Below are positions 1 to 5,932 of a stretch of DNA of 14,603 nucleotides, piece by piece. Source of the stretch: Candidatus Falkowbacteria bacterium CG10_big_fil_rev_8_21_14_0_10_43_10. GTDB lineage: Bacteria; Patescibacteriota; Patescibacteriia; Patescibacteriales; XYC2-FULL-47-12. Position numbers and translations under genes: made by a program. A model generated the notes under the pieces. The model searched no databases, was not told where the DNA came from, and saw only the letters and a list, made by a program, of their open reading frames with translations. Location of the stretch: positions 1 through 14,603 of the forward strand of contig PFAR01000033.1 in NCBI GenBank assembly GCA_002773655.1, written 5' to 3'. The stretch's first letter is position 1, and each line of letters begins with the position of its first letter.

Positions 1-21
1 TGGGGGTTTTGCTCAAAAAAA

Positions 22-67
22 GTTCGAACATCAATCAAAAAACACCGCCAGTTGGGAAATGTCTTTG
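22..67 (+). repeat. 46-nt dispersed element, copy A (left half conserved)
   Basis: This copy has GTTCGAA at 22-28, a 14-nt spacer, then CACCGCCAG at 43-51. The same two blocks with exactly the same spacing recur at 1725 and 2778. The right half of this copy does not match the other two, so it looks decayed or recombined. A small hairpin follows (GCCCTC 75-80, TGC, GAGGGC 84-89). None of the three frames of 1-160 shows hemerythrin sequence, so this element sits where the next gene lost its N-terminus. Confidence 0.55.
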
Positions 68-176
68 TTGGCTTGCCCTCTGCGAGGGCTCGCCAGCCGA
101 TTTTAAGCGCAAATTGAAATTTTTTATCTTTCAAAATGAAGTTCGAGCCGATATTTTTTAGGAATGCTCGGATTTC

Positions 177-482
177 TTGAAGGAAGAACAAGTTTTGTTT
201 CCGGCTTTAGAAAAGAAAGGGATACCAAACGAGGGCGGGCCTATCGGTATGATGCTCATGGAGCATACGGCTAAAAGAGATTATCTTGTCAAAATGAGAG
301 AGGACTTACAGGAAAATAATAATATTAAACTCAAAGAAAATACCCAAGCTATGATTTCTCTTTTGCGAGACCATATTTATAAAGAGGACAATATTTTATA
401 TCCATGCGCCCAAGATACGCTTACAAAAGAAGAACTAGCAAGTCTCGCCTCACAATGCGCAAAAATTAAAATTAAAAAATGA
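177..482 (+). CDS. Hemerythrin HHE-domain protein, N-terminally truncated remnant
   Basis: This is the C-terminal two thirds of a hemerythrin-like four-helix bundle, which binds a di-iron centre and is used for O2 sensing or reactive-oxygen and nitrogen handling. Visible motifs are the end of helix 2 (KEEQVLFPAL), a helix-3 histidine (MEHTAKRDYL) and the helix-4 H-x3-E motif (DHIYKEDNILYP). The frame has only a TTG start at 177, and an in-frame TAG lies at 159-161. Family members usually have another 50-60 residues upstream. The codon where the helix-2 histidine is expected (171-173) is GAT (Asp). The remnant therefore lacks the helix-1 ligand and probably the helix-2 ligand and may not bind a normal di-iron site. 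It overlaps the next gene by ATGA at 479-482, so it may still be translated to couple that gene. Confidence 0.6.
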   Translation: MKEEQVLFPALEKKGIPNEGGPIGMMLMEHTAKRDYLVKMREDLQENNNIKLKENTQAMISLLRDHIYKEDNILYPCAQDTLTKEELASLASQCAKIKIKK

Positions 483-805
483 AACTGGGCATTATTTTAC
501 AATCTAACAAACCGGAACACGCGTGGAATACATTCCGTCTGGGAATTACTGCGCTTAAAGCGGGTCATCAAGCAGAAATCTTTTTAATGAACGAGGGGTC
601 GGAGCTTGATACTATTCCCGACAGCAAGGATTTTAATATTTCTGCAAGAGTGACGGAGTTCAGAGAATTGAAGGGTGAAATTTACGCTTGCGGCGTTTGT
701 CTGAAATTACGCGGCAAGAAAGAAAGCAAGGTGTGTCCGATTTCCACGATGTCCGACTTGCTCAAAATGGTTGAGAGTTCGGACAAAGTATTAGTTTTTG
801 GCTAA
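479..805 (+). CDS. DsrE/DsrF-like sulfur-relay family protein
   Basis: This 108-residue cytosolic protein has the DsrE/YchN fold signature. It starts with a beta strand (KLGIILQSN) and an alpha helix (AWNTFRLGITALKAG). Then comes a strand (AEIFLMNEG), the cysteine segment YACGVCLKLRG with C71 and C74, C86 with the S-T-M-S-D-L helix, and a closing strand DKVLVFG. DsrE proteins carry persulfide sulfur on a conserved cysteine or act as small redox partners. The length is normal for the family. Its ATG lies inside the stop of the hemerythrin remnant (ATGA), so translation is coupled. The haem membrane protein begins 13 nt downstream, making a three-gene redox operon. Which sulfur acceptor it serves cannot be told from the sequence. 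Confidence 0.8.
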   Translation: MKLGIILQSNKPEHAWNTFRLGITALKAGHQAEIFLMNEGSELDTIPDSKDFNISARVTEFRELKGEIYACGVCLKLRGKKESKVCPISTMSDLLKMVESSDKVLVFG

Positions 806-818
806 TTTAGGAGAATTT

Positions 819-1604
819 ATGAAAATTATTCCTCGTGAATCAGCAACAGCTCTCAATTCTCAAGAGCAGAAAATAAACTGGAAATATCAATTTCAGCAGT
901 ACGGCATGGCTTTTACAGCTGCAGCGATTTTGTTTGTTGTTTTGTCACTCTATCTTTTCTATCGCCGCGGATACTACGATCTTTATATTGCCAATAAAGT
1001 TTTCGCTGGGGTGGCCACAGTACTTCTCGGTGTCGTTATTCTTATTGGTCCTGGAAGCCGCCTTTTTTCCTTTCCTGACCGTTATGTTCAGTACCGAAAA
1101 GAGCTGGGAATCATTGCTTTTCTTTTAGCTTTGACTCACAGTATCGTTTCATTTTTCTTTTTGCAGGACAAGTTTCCTGTACAGAAATTTTTGAGTACAG
1201 ACTGGTGGCCATTTGTCTTCGGTCTCATAGCTACCGCCGTTCTTATTGCAATTTTTTTTATCTCTAATGATTGGGCTATGATGACACTCGGCAGAGAAAG
1301 GTGGTGGCGGTTGCAATACTGGGGCGTGCGTCTTGCTTTTGCTTTTATTCTGTTTCACGTTTTTATTATGAAGTGGAGTGGATGGGTAAAATGGTACCAA
1401 GTTGGTGGGAGTAAAGAGTTAGCGCATCCGGAATGGCCCGGCGCGGGTCTCCTTGTGGGCTGGTTTATGGTCTTTGTGTTTTTTATACGCTTAGCTGAAT
1501 TCGTCAGTCCGAGACTTGGACGCGTGGCCTGTTATATAAGTGCCGTTGTGTTACCATTTATTTACATTGCAACCTTCTGGTGGGGAAGACAATTTATTGA
1601 ATAA
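819..1604 (+). CDS. Ferric-reductase-like / MsrQ-type haem membrane protein
   Basis: This is a 261-residue integral membrane protein with about six to seven hydrophobic segments (roughly residues 34-49, 58-78, 97-114, 130-149, 167-185, 209-225 and 238-255). The core resembles the ferric-reductase transmembrane domain: an R-K-E-L-G-I-I-A-F helix carrying H107 (ALTHS), then LGRERWWRLQYWGVRLAF and H180 (ILFHVF). H107 and H180 are candidate haem ligands. The position where many relatives have WRLHR carries Gln (WRLQY), so the second haem pair may be missing. There is no flavin or NAD domain, as in MsrQ, so an electron partner is needed. ATG 819 is preferred over TTG 798 because AGGAG lies at 809-813. 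It follows the DsrE-like gene by 13 nt and is probably cotranscribed with it. Confidence 0.75.
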   Translation: MKIIPRESATALNSQEQKINWKYQFQQYGMAFTAAAILFVVLSLYLFYRRGYYDLYIANKVFAGVATVLLGVVILIGPGSRLFSFPDRYVQYRKELGIIAFLLALTHSIVSFFFLQDKFPVQKFLSTDWWPFVFGLIATAVLIAIFFISNDWAMMTLGRERWWRLQYWGVRLAFAFILFHVFIMKWSGWVKWYQVGGSKELAHPEWPGAGLLVGWFMVFVFFIRLAEFVSPRLGRVACYISAVVLPFIYIATFWWGRQFIE

Positions 1605-1664
1605 AAAGAATTTGCCGCCAAAGAAAAACTTGAAATCGTCCAATCCGAAAGGGTCGCTTCCGCA

Positions 1665-1702
1665 GGCGGGCGGAAGGGGGTTTGGGGGGAATTCCGCCCG
1701 CC
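1665..1702. repeat. GC-rich inverted repeat
   Basis: GGCGGGCGGAA (1665-1675) is the exact complement of TTCCGCCCGCC (1692-1702), with a 16-nt G-rich loop. No T tract follows, so it is not a normal intrinsic terminator. It is the only obvious structure downstream of the haem protein before the 46-nt element. It resembles in style the GC-rich palindromes inside mutM and recG. Confidence 0.65.
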
Positions 1703-1724
1703 CTACAAATTTTGGGCGAAATCT

Positions 1725-1770
1725 GTTCGAATTTTTTCAAACGCACACCGCCAGATTACCAAGTTAGAAC
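1725..1770 (+). repeat. 46-nt dispersed element, copy B
   Basis: GTTCGAA at 1725-1731, a 14-nt spacer, CACCGCCAGAT from 1746, then CCAAGTT and terminal GAAC at 1767-1770. It has the same length and block spacing as copy C at 2778. The ends form a short imperfect inverted repeat (GTTC with GAAC). It lies between the convergent ends of the haem-protein gene and the XRE regulator. Confidence 0.65.
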
Positions 1771-1789
1771 TAAGATGAAGCAAGGGTAT

Positions 1790-1984
1790 CTAATCTTCAA
1801 AAACAAACAGTTTCTCAATACTGGTTTTCAATGTTTTAGCAACAGTATAGGCCAATCCTAGCGAAGGGTTGTATTTGCCTTGTTCGAGAAAAACTATGGT
1901 CTCGCGTCTGACATTTGCGAGACGCGCCAATTCTTCCTGTGTCATATTCAGTTTTTGACGAAAATCTTTGATGTGATTCTTCAT
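1790..1984 (-). CDS. XRE/Cro-type helix-turn-helix regulator, small
   Basis: This 64-residue single-domain HTH protein has the classic order: FRQKLNMTQEELARLANV (helices 1 and 2), then R-R-E-T-I-V-F-L-E-Q-G-K as recognition helix. YNPSLGLAYTVAKTL and SIEKLFVFED follow. This matches the short stand-alone YozG-like regulators. It is the second gene of a minus-strand pair and starts 9 nt after the stop of the DUF2178-like membrane protein. Such membrane-protein plus small-XRE pairs are common in archaea, Bacillus and CPR bacteria, and the regulator probably controls its own operon. It has no sensor domain, so any signal must come from the membrane partner or from its own concentration. Confidence 0.88.
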   Translation of the reverse strand: MKNHIKDFRQKLNMTQEELARLANVRRETIVFLEQGKYNPSLGLAYTVAKTLKTSIEKLFVFED

Positions 1985-1993
1985 AATTTATGA

Positions 1994-2542
1994 TTATTTC
2001 CTGCACTCCGTGATTGGTGCAGGAAAATCTGGATGGCCATGCATTACCCACTGGCCGTTTTGACAGAGCCAATCATCTTCTCCACTAAAAAGTCTTAGCC
2101 CCGCCAAAGCCAAGATAACAATTATTACAAAACCAATGATCAGGTAAATTTTCTTTTTTGCTAAAAGTGAAAACTTTGAATAGTAGTGAAAAATCAAAGT
2201 ATATAGCAACATCAAGAAACATACTGAATAGGCTAATGTAATAGCGACAGCTTCATATGAAGGATTTAGGCTTCTATTCGCGTAAAGGAACAGCATAACG
2301 ATGATGGCGAACCAGCTGAAAATTCGGATTGCCAGTCTGGCCGCTTTGCCACCCACTTCATAATCTCTTTCATCGGCCATAATCTCTTTGGCTTTTCCTC
2401 TCAAAATTTGCAGGGCGGCAATGGCGATGCCTATCGCCATGACGGGAACCAAAAAATTCTCTCTTGCCACGGCTAAGCCTATGACTACAGCCAAAATTAT
2501 TACTATTATTAATTTGATTACTTTAAATTGTTTTAATGTCAT
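1994..2542 (-). CDS. DUF2178-like membrane protein with Cys-containing tail
   Basis: This 182-residue membrane protein has about four to five hydrophobic helices (roughly residues 9-25, 30-46, 74-88, 96-118 and 130-150). The loop after helix 2 carries MADERDYEVGGKAARLA, the acidic D-E-R plus G-x-K-A pattern recalled for DUF2178 proteins paired with XRE regulators. The tail reads DDWLCQNGQWVMHGHP and ends in PITECRK. Two cysteines bracket a C-NGQWV-HG-P motif that also ends other CPR membrane proteins, suggesting a small exported disulfide- or metal-bound module. Function is unknown; a membrane sensor for the regulator encoded 9 nt downstream is the simplest guess. The ATG is at 2540-2542 with only a weak AGGA upstream. 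Confidence 0.7.
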   Translation of the reverse strand: MTLKQFKVIKLIIVIILAVVIGLAVARENFLVPVMAIGIAIAALQILRGKAKEIMADERDYEVGGKAARLAIRIFSWFAIIVMLFLYANRSLNPSYEAVAITLAYSVCFLMLLYTLIFHYYSKFSLLAKKKIYLIIGFVIIVILALAGLRLFSGEDDWLCQNGQWVMHGHPDFPAPITECRK

Positions 2543-2601
2543 ATGTTTATTATCCTAACAATTAATCAATAGATCTTTATTAATTCAACCTTTATGTTAG
2601 A

Positions 2602-2630
2602 AATATATCACATCACCAAAAAACAATCAA
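2602..2630 (-). promoter_or_regulatory. Sigma70-type promoter for the DUF2178-XRE operon
   Basis: Read on the minus strand: TTGATT (2630-2625), 17-bp spacer, TATATT (2607-2602). Transcription would start about 2596, giving a leader of about 50 nt before the ATG at 2542. A second, weaker TTGAAT lies at 2588-2583. Confidence 0.5.
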
Positions 2631-2777
2631 GAGACTTTAGTTACAAAGGTTGTTTGTTGTTTTAATAGACTTTTTGTGCAAAAGTTTGAATGTCAAAATA
2701 GGCTGGATTTTCTTTGTAAATTCGGCGTAATTGGCGTATACTTTTATCAATATCCTTGAATTTGAGCCACTTTTTCG

Positions 2778-2823
2778 GTTCAAACTTCGGGACATCGCCA
2801 CCGCCAGATGTCCAAGTTTGAAC
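2778..2823 (+). repeat. 46-nt dispersed element, copy C (hairpin-forming)
   Basis: GTTCAAA at 2778-2784, 14-nt spacer, CACCGCCAGAT at 2799-2809, CCAAGTT and terminal GAAC. The two arms (GTTCAAACTT from 2778 and AAGTTTGAAC ending 2823) are perfect 10-nt complements. GGACAT / ATGTCC extends the stem inward past a 2-nt bulge. This is the best-preserved copy and predicts a strong hairpin with CGCCACCGCCAG in the loop. Confidence 0.7.
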
Positions 2824-2828
2824 CAAAA

Positions 2829-2855
2829 CAGTATTCGCCTAAAATACTGTTTTTT
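2829..2855 (+). terminator. Short hairpin with T6 tract
   Basis: CAGTATT (2829-2835) pairs with AATACTG (2843-2849) over a 7-nt loop and is followed by six T (2850-2855). The stem is AT-rich and weak. It immediately precedes the -10 of the next gene, so it could insulate that promoter from upstream transcription. Confidence 0.45.
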
Positions 2856-2863
2856 GGTATAAT
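2855..2863 (+). promoter_or_regulatory. Extended -10 promoter for the CruF-like gene
   Basis: TGGTATAAT is a perfect TGn-TATAAT extended -10. No -35 hexamer is visible at 16-18 bp, as expected for the extended class. Transcription would start near 2870, leaving a leader of about 22 nt with no Shine-Dalgarno sequence before the ATG at 2892. Confidence 0.6.
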
Positions 2864-2891
2864 GGAATAGTAAAACTTAATCATCGCTTAT

Positions 2892-3770
2892 ATGAAAACC
2901 GTCATTATTTTAATAGAACTTAGCACCTATATTTTAACCGCCATTGTGATTATCCACGCCTGGAGAAAAAAACCTTATTTTGTTTTTGTGATCTTGGCCG
3001 CGATAATTTTTGGTTTTTTGGCGGAATATTCCGCCGTCAGTAAAATTCCTCAACCTTATAATTACCCCCACTCTCTTATTGCCTTGCCCGGACCGGTGCC
3101 GCTTAATATCTGTCTGGGATGGGGGATAATAATTTACGCCGCCATGCAGACGGCGGAAAAATTAAAGACGAAATGGTGGCTTAATTCTTTAATCGCCGGG
3201 TTTTTGGCGGTAATTATTGATTTTGCCGAAGACCCGCCGTACGTAAAAATGGGGCTGTGGGAATGGACGCCGCCGCATCCGGAGGCCTGGTTTGGAATCC
3301 TTTGGAGCAATTACGTCGGCTGGTTTTTAATCGTAGTGATTTTTGTTTTTATACTTGAGCTAATAACCCGCTTTTTCCCGACAGGAAAGCATGTTTTAAG
3401 GGACGCCGTAATTCCTTTTGTTGCGGTTATCTTTTCTTTTGCCGTTTTTATGGGCGCGATACTTAGCTATTTCTGGATTATTAATCTGGGCTGGAACTGG
3501 CTGAACGAATCTTTGCTGACTATGATTATTTTTACAATTTGCGCCGTCCCGGTTGTTCTGAATATCCCGAAAATGGACCGGAATAATAAAATAGACTGGG
3601 TAATTCTCGCTGTTCCGTTATATATATTTTTTTGGGCTTTAGTCGGCTTTTTTTCAACCGGGCTTTATTTCGAAAAACAGGCGCTCGTTATCGTTATACC
3701 GTTTGTAATAATTATCAGTATGCTCGGCTACCTATGGCCCAGCCTGAACGTAATCTGCAAGAAGAAATAG
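2892..3770 (+). CDS. CruF/DUF422-like polytopic membrane protein (putative carotenoid-modifying)
   Basis: This 292-residue membrane protein has about seven to eight helices. It resembles CruF (DUF422), the membrane carotenoid 1',2'-hydratase family. The resemblance is the order of polar islands in the membrane: FGFLAEYSAV near residues 40-49, PVPLNICLGWGIIIYAA near 69-84, and IIDFAEDPPYVKMGLWEW near 108-125 with the Asp/Glu cluster and paired Trp. WSNYVGWF at 138-145 corresponds to the family's NF-GW segment. The match is by eye and the family is divergent, so the reaction is a hypothesis. The CrtC-like gene 136 nt downstream gives independent support for a terpenoid substrate. No desaturase, cyclase or phytoene synthase is in the window. 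Confidence 0.55.
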   Translation: MKTVIILIELSTYILTAIVIIHAWRKKPYFVFVILAAIIFGFLAEYSAVSKIPQPYNYPHSLIALPGPVPLNICLGWGIIIYAAMQTAEKLKTKWWLNSLIAGFLAVIIDFAEDPPYVKMGLWEWTPPHPEAWFGILWSNYVGWFLIVVIFVFILELITRFFPTGKHVLRDAVIPFVAVIFSFAVFMGAILSYFWIINLGWNWLNESLLTMIIFTICAVPVVLNIPKMDRNNKIDWVILAVPLYIFFWALVGFFSTGLYFEKQALVIVIPFVIIISMLGYLWPSLNVICKKK

Positions 3771-3787
3771 TTTATATACTTTTGTTT

Positions 3788-3848
3788 GTCATTCTCGCGA
3801 AAGCGGGAATCCCGTTATTTTTTAGATTCCCGCTTTCGCGGGAATGAC
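3788..3848. repeat. dRS3-like inverted repeat pair
   Basis: Arm 3788-3811 and arm 3825-3848 are 24-nt complements with one mismatch, separated by 13 nt. Each arm contains a 20-nt palindrome of the form ATTCCC-N8-GGGAAT (ATTCCCGCTTTCGCGGGAAT at 3827-3846; the left one has one C to T change). This is the consensus of the neisserial dRS3 repeat, and similar units occur widely in unrelated bacteria. It lies between the two putative carotenoid genes. A third fragment, GGGAATGAC, follows near 3862. Confidence 0.85.
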
Positions 3849-3906
3849 AGAAAGATTAGAGGGAATGACAGAACAAAGATTTAATTAATTTGTAATTAAA
3901 GGAGGT

Positions 3907-4962
3907 ATGCTTAAACTTAAAAGAATATTAAAGGCGGTATTTTTGGGTTCCTGGCTGCCCTGGTTGCTGTTAATCACGTTTACCGCATATATATTATTCG
4001 CGCCGGTGAGGGGAATAATAGACCCAGTTAAGGTTCCGCAAGATGACGCTTTTTTGCCCGAGGAGGACGTCCAGTGGTGGTACTGGACAGGGCATCTTGA
4101 GTCAAAGGAAGGGAAAAAGTTCGGCTTTGAAATATGCTTTTTTACTTTTGATTCATTTTTTTTCTTCAAGGACCAGTTAATCCAGGCGGCCATTACCGAT
4201 GTTGATGATAACTCGTTCCATTTTAAAGAATATGTTAGAACTTTCAGCTTACCAGATGAGATGCCTAACAGCTTTAGCTTAAGCTCGGATAAGCATAATA
4301 AAATAACCGCCGTCGGCAGCGGCGGGTATGATACCCTGCACAGCGAAGTTGATAACTATATCCTGGATTTAAAGCTTGAGCCTGTAAAAGACGACATTAT
4401 TCATTATGAGGGCGGGCCGCACATCTACCGCATGGGTGGATTTACCTACTACTACTCGCGCGTCGGGATGAAAACCGAAGGGACTATAAAAGTCGGCGAT
4501 ACGGCTTATGACGTCAGCGGCATAACCTGGTTTGACCGCCAGTACGGCGAGCTTTATAAAGCTATAAATACCGGCTGGCAGTGGTTCGCTATCCAGCTCG
4601 ATGACAACCGGCAGATTATGCTTTATGACATTAACGGCGCCGAGGACCGGATGGAAAGCTATGTCGCGATTACCGACGCGAAGGGCGAGACCCGCGACTA
4701 CGGTCCGGAGGATTTTACCGTGGAAATTCTTGACCACTGGACAAGCCCGGATACAGGAATAGTCTACCCAAACGGATGGAAATTAAACGTTAAGGGCGAG
4801 GAATGGATTGTGGAACCGATGGTTAAGGACCAGGAACTGCAGGGGCAGCATCATTTTTGGGTCGGACCCGAGTACTGGGAAGGCGCTTCCCTAGTAAAGA
4901 AACCTAATGGCAAGGTTATCGGCAAGGCCTATGTTGAGTTGAATGGATTTAAGAAAGAATAA
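3907..4962 (+). CDS. CrtC/AttH lipocalin-like protein with N-terminal membrane anchor
   Basis: This 351-residue protein starts with a basic segment and one transmembrane helix (about residues 11-31). The rest matches the CrtC/AttH lipocalin-like family, which includes carotenoid 1,2-hydratase. Motifs are QWWYWTGHLES (56-66), KFGFEICFFTF, YYYSRVGMKTEGTIKV (181-196), GITWFDRQYGEL (205-216), TGWQWFAIQL-DDNRQIMLY (222-240) and a terminal YWEGAS with GKAYVELNGF. The family hydrates or otherwise modifies a lipophilic substrate in a beta-barrel, here probably facing outside the membrane. AttH-type relatives of unknown substrate share these motifs, so hydratase activity is not proven. GGAGG (3901-3905) ends one nt before the ATG, much closer than normal, yet no better start exists nearby. 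The CruF-like neighbour supports a common pathway. Confidence 0.72.
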   Translation: MLKLKRILKAVFLGSWLPWLLLITFTAYILFAPVRGIIDPVKVPQDDAFLPEEDVQWWYWTGHLESKEGKKFGFEICFFTFDSFFFFKDQLIQAAITDVDDNSFHFKEYVRTFSLPDEMPNSFSLSSDKHNKITAVGSGGYDTLHSEVDNYILDLKLEPVKDDIIHYEGGPHIYRMGGFTYYYSRVGMKTEGTIKVGDTAYDVSGITWFDRQYGELYKAINTGWQWFAIQLDDNRQIMLYDINGAEDRMESYVAITDAKGETRDYGPEDFTVEILDHWTSPDTGIVYPNGWKLNVKGEEWIVEPMVKDQELQGQHHFWVGPEYWEGASLVKKPNGKVIGKAYVELNGFKKE

Positions 4963-5020
4963 ACGCAGGTGTTAAATTGGCGGTCGATTCGGATTTAAAA
5001 TATATAATAGAAAGTGAAAT

Positions 5021-5044
5021 AAAATCGCTTTATTAGGCGATTTT
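5021..5044. terminator. AT-rich bidirectional terminator-like hairpin
   Basis: AAAATCGC (5021-5028) and GCGATTTT (5037-5044) are perfect 8-nt complements around an 8-nt loop. The A and T tracts lie in the stem itself. It sits about 60 nt past the CrtC-like stop and upstream of the next promoter. Confidence 0.5.
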
Positions 5045-5048
5045 ATAA

Positions 5049-5078
5049 TTGGGCAAGATTTTATTAAGGTAGTATAAA
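5049..5078 (+). promoter_or_regulatory. Candidate promoter for the CofE-like gene
   Basis: TTGGGC (5049-5054), 18-bp spacer, TATAAA (5073-5078). Transcription would begin near 5085. That leaves the TTG at 5097 and the ATG at 5145 both possible as starts. Confidence 0.4.
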
Positions 5079-5144
5079 AAATGATATATTGGCAATTTGT
5101 CCTTGTCAGAAAAAATCTTTTCAGCTAATATTAAGTGGTATTAT

Positions 5145-5885
5145 ATGCGATTTATTCCCGTAAAAACGCGGCCGATAATGCCGCCTAAGGATAATATCTA
5201 TCCGGTTTTAGATAAATATTTACCCTCGCTCAACGAGGGTGATATTGTGATAATAACATCAAAAATTTTAGGCATTCATCAAGGTCGTTGCGTCAAGATC
5301 AATAAAGATACGCGTGATGAAAAAGACGCTCTGGTCATGAAAGAGGCTGACTATTATATTCCGCGCAAATACGTGCCGCATGAATATTCTTTGACGATTA
5401 AAGACAACACTTTAGTCGCGGCTGCGGGGATTGATAGGAGCAACGGCAACGGTTATTATATTTTATGGCCAAAAAATACCAACAAACTCTTGCAAGAGAT
5501 GTGCGGTTACTTGAAAAAAAAATATTGTTTGAAAAAACTCGCGTTGATTGCTATTGACAGCCACAGTTTGCCTTTGCGCCACGGTACGACCGGTGTTGCT
5601 ATGGGGTTTTTTGGATTAAAGCCGCTTAAAGACTACCGGGGCGCGCCGGATATTTTCGGCCGCAAACTTAAAGTGAGCCGAGCCAATATTGTTGATTCAT
5701 TAGCTTCTATTAGTAATCTTTTGATGGGGGAAAGCAACGAGACTACGCCCCTGCTTATTATACGTGGCGCACGTTTCATTGAATTTTCCGATGTCCAGAC
5801 TTATCGGCAGCTTATTATGAATAATAAACAGGATTTTTTTTACCCGTTGCTTAAAACATTTCATAAAGGCAAACGGAAAAATTAG
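5145..5885 (+). CDS. CofE-like (F420-0:gamma-glutamyl ligase family) protein
   Basis: This 246-residue cytosolic protein belongs to the coenzyme F420-0:L-glutamate ligase family (CofE/FbiB-type), whose known members use GTP to add glutamate to F420-0. Visible blocks are KTRPIMPPKDNI near the start, GDIVIITSKILGIHQGRCV and the central SHSLPLRHGTTGVAMGFFG. RGAPDIFGRKLKVSRANIVD, SISNLLMGESNETTPLLIIRGA and a closing F-I-E-F-S-D follow. ATG 5145 fits homolog starts (M-R-F-I-P-V-K-T-R); the TTG at 5097 would add 16 residues with no family match. No F420 genes are nearby and CPR bacteria are not known to make F420, so the acceptor is probably another compound. It stands 47 nt before mutM and may be cotranscribed with it. 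Confidence 0.75.
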   Translation: MRFIPVKTRPIMPPKDNIYPVLDKYLPSLNEGDIVIITSKILGIHQGRCVKINKDTRDEKDALVMKEADYYIPRKYVPHEYSLTIKDNTLVAAAGIDRSNGNGYYILWPKNTNKLLQEMCGYLKKKYCLKKLALIAIDSHSLPLRHGTTGVAMGFFGLKPLKDYRGAPDIFGRKLKVSRANIVDSLASISNLLMGESNETTPLLIIRGARFIEFSDVQTYRQLIMNNKQDFFYPLLKTFHKGKRKN

Positions 5886-5900
5886 TCATTCCGCGCAACC

Positions 5901-5924
5901 AATTAACTAATCAACTGATTAACT
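5901..5924. repeat. Three 8-bp tandem repeats before mutM
   Basis: AATTAACT, AATCAACT and GATTAACT follow one another without gaps (consensus RATYAACT). They fill most of the gap before mutM. There is no Shine-Dalgarno sequence between them and the ATG at 5933. Confidence 0.6.
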
Positions 5925-5932
5925 GTGTGTTT

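Larger units (their letters stand above)
2543..2891. other. 349-nt intergenic region between divergent transcription units
   Basis: The region holds the minus-strand promoter (2602-2630), a featureless AT-rich stretch of about 2640-2770, the 46-nt element copy C (2778-2823), a short hairpin with T tract (2829-2855) and an extended -10 promoter (2855-2863). No ORF worth calling and no RNA gene were seen in it. Confidence 0.6.

Noticed and set aside
798..818. TTG start for the haem membrane protein
   Set aside because: ATG 819 has AGGAG at a suitable distance; the TTG lies inside the DsrE gene and adds seven residues without support.
934..1400. Alternative frames inside the haem protein gene
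   Set aside because: They overlap a well-supported membrane protein and show no domain or ribosome binding site.
22..2823. Integron attC sites flanking cassettes
   Set aside because: The ends GTTCRAA and TTNGAAC do not fit the GTTRRRY / RYYYAAC core, and no integrase is present. Only the cassette-like layout is retained as a finding.
5097..5144. TTG start for the CofE-like protein
   Set aside because: The 16 extra residues do not match the family, whose members begin at the M-R-F-I-P-V-K-T-R position; it cannot be fully excluded.
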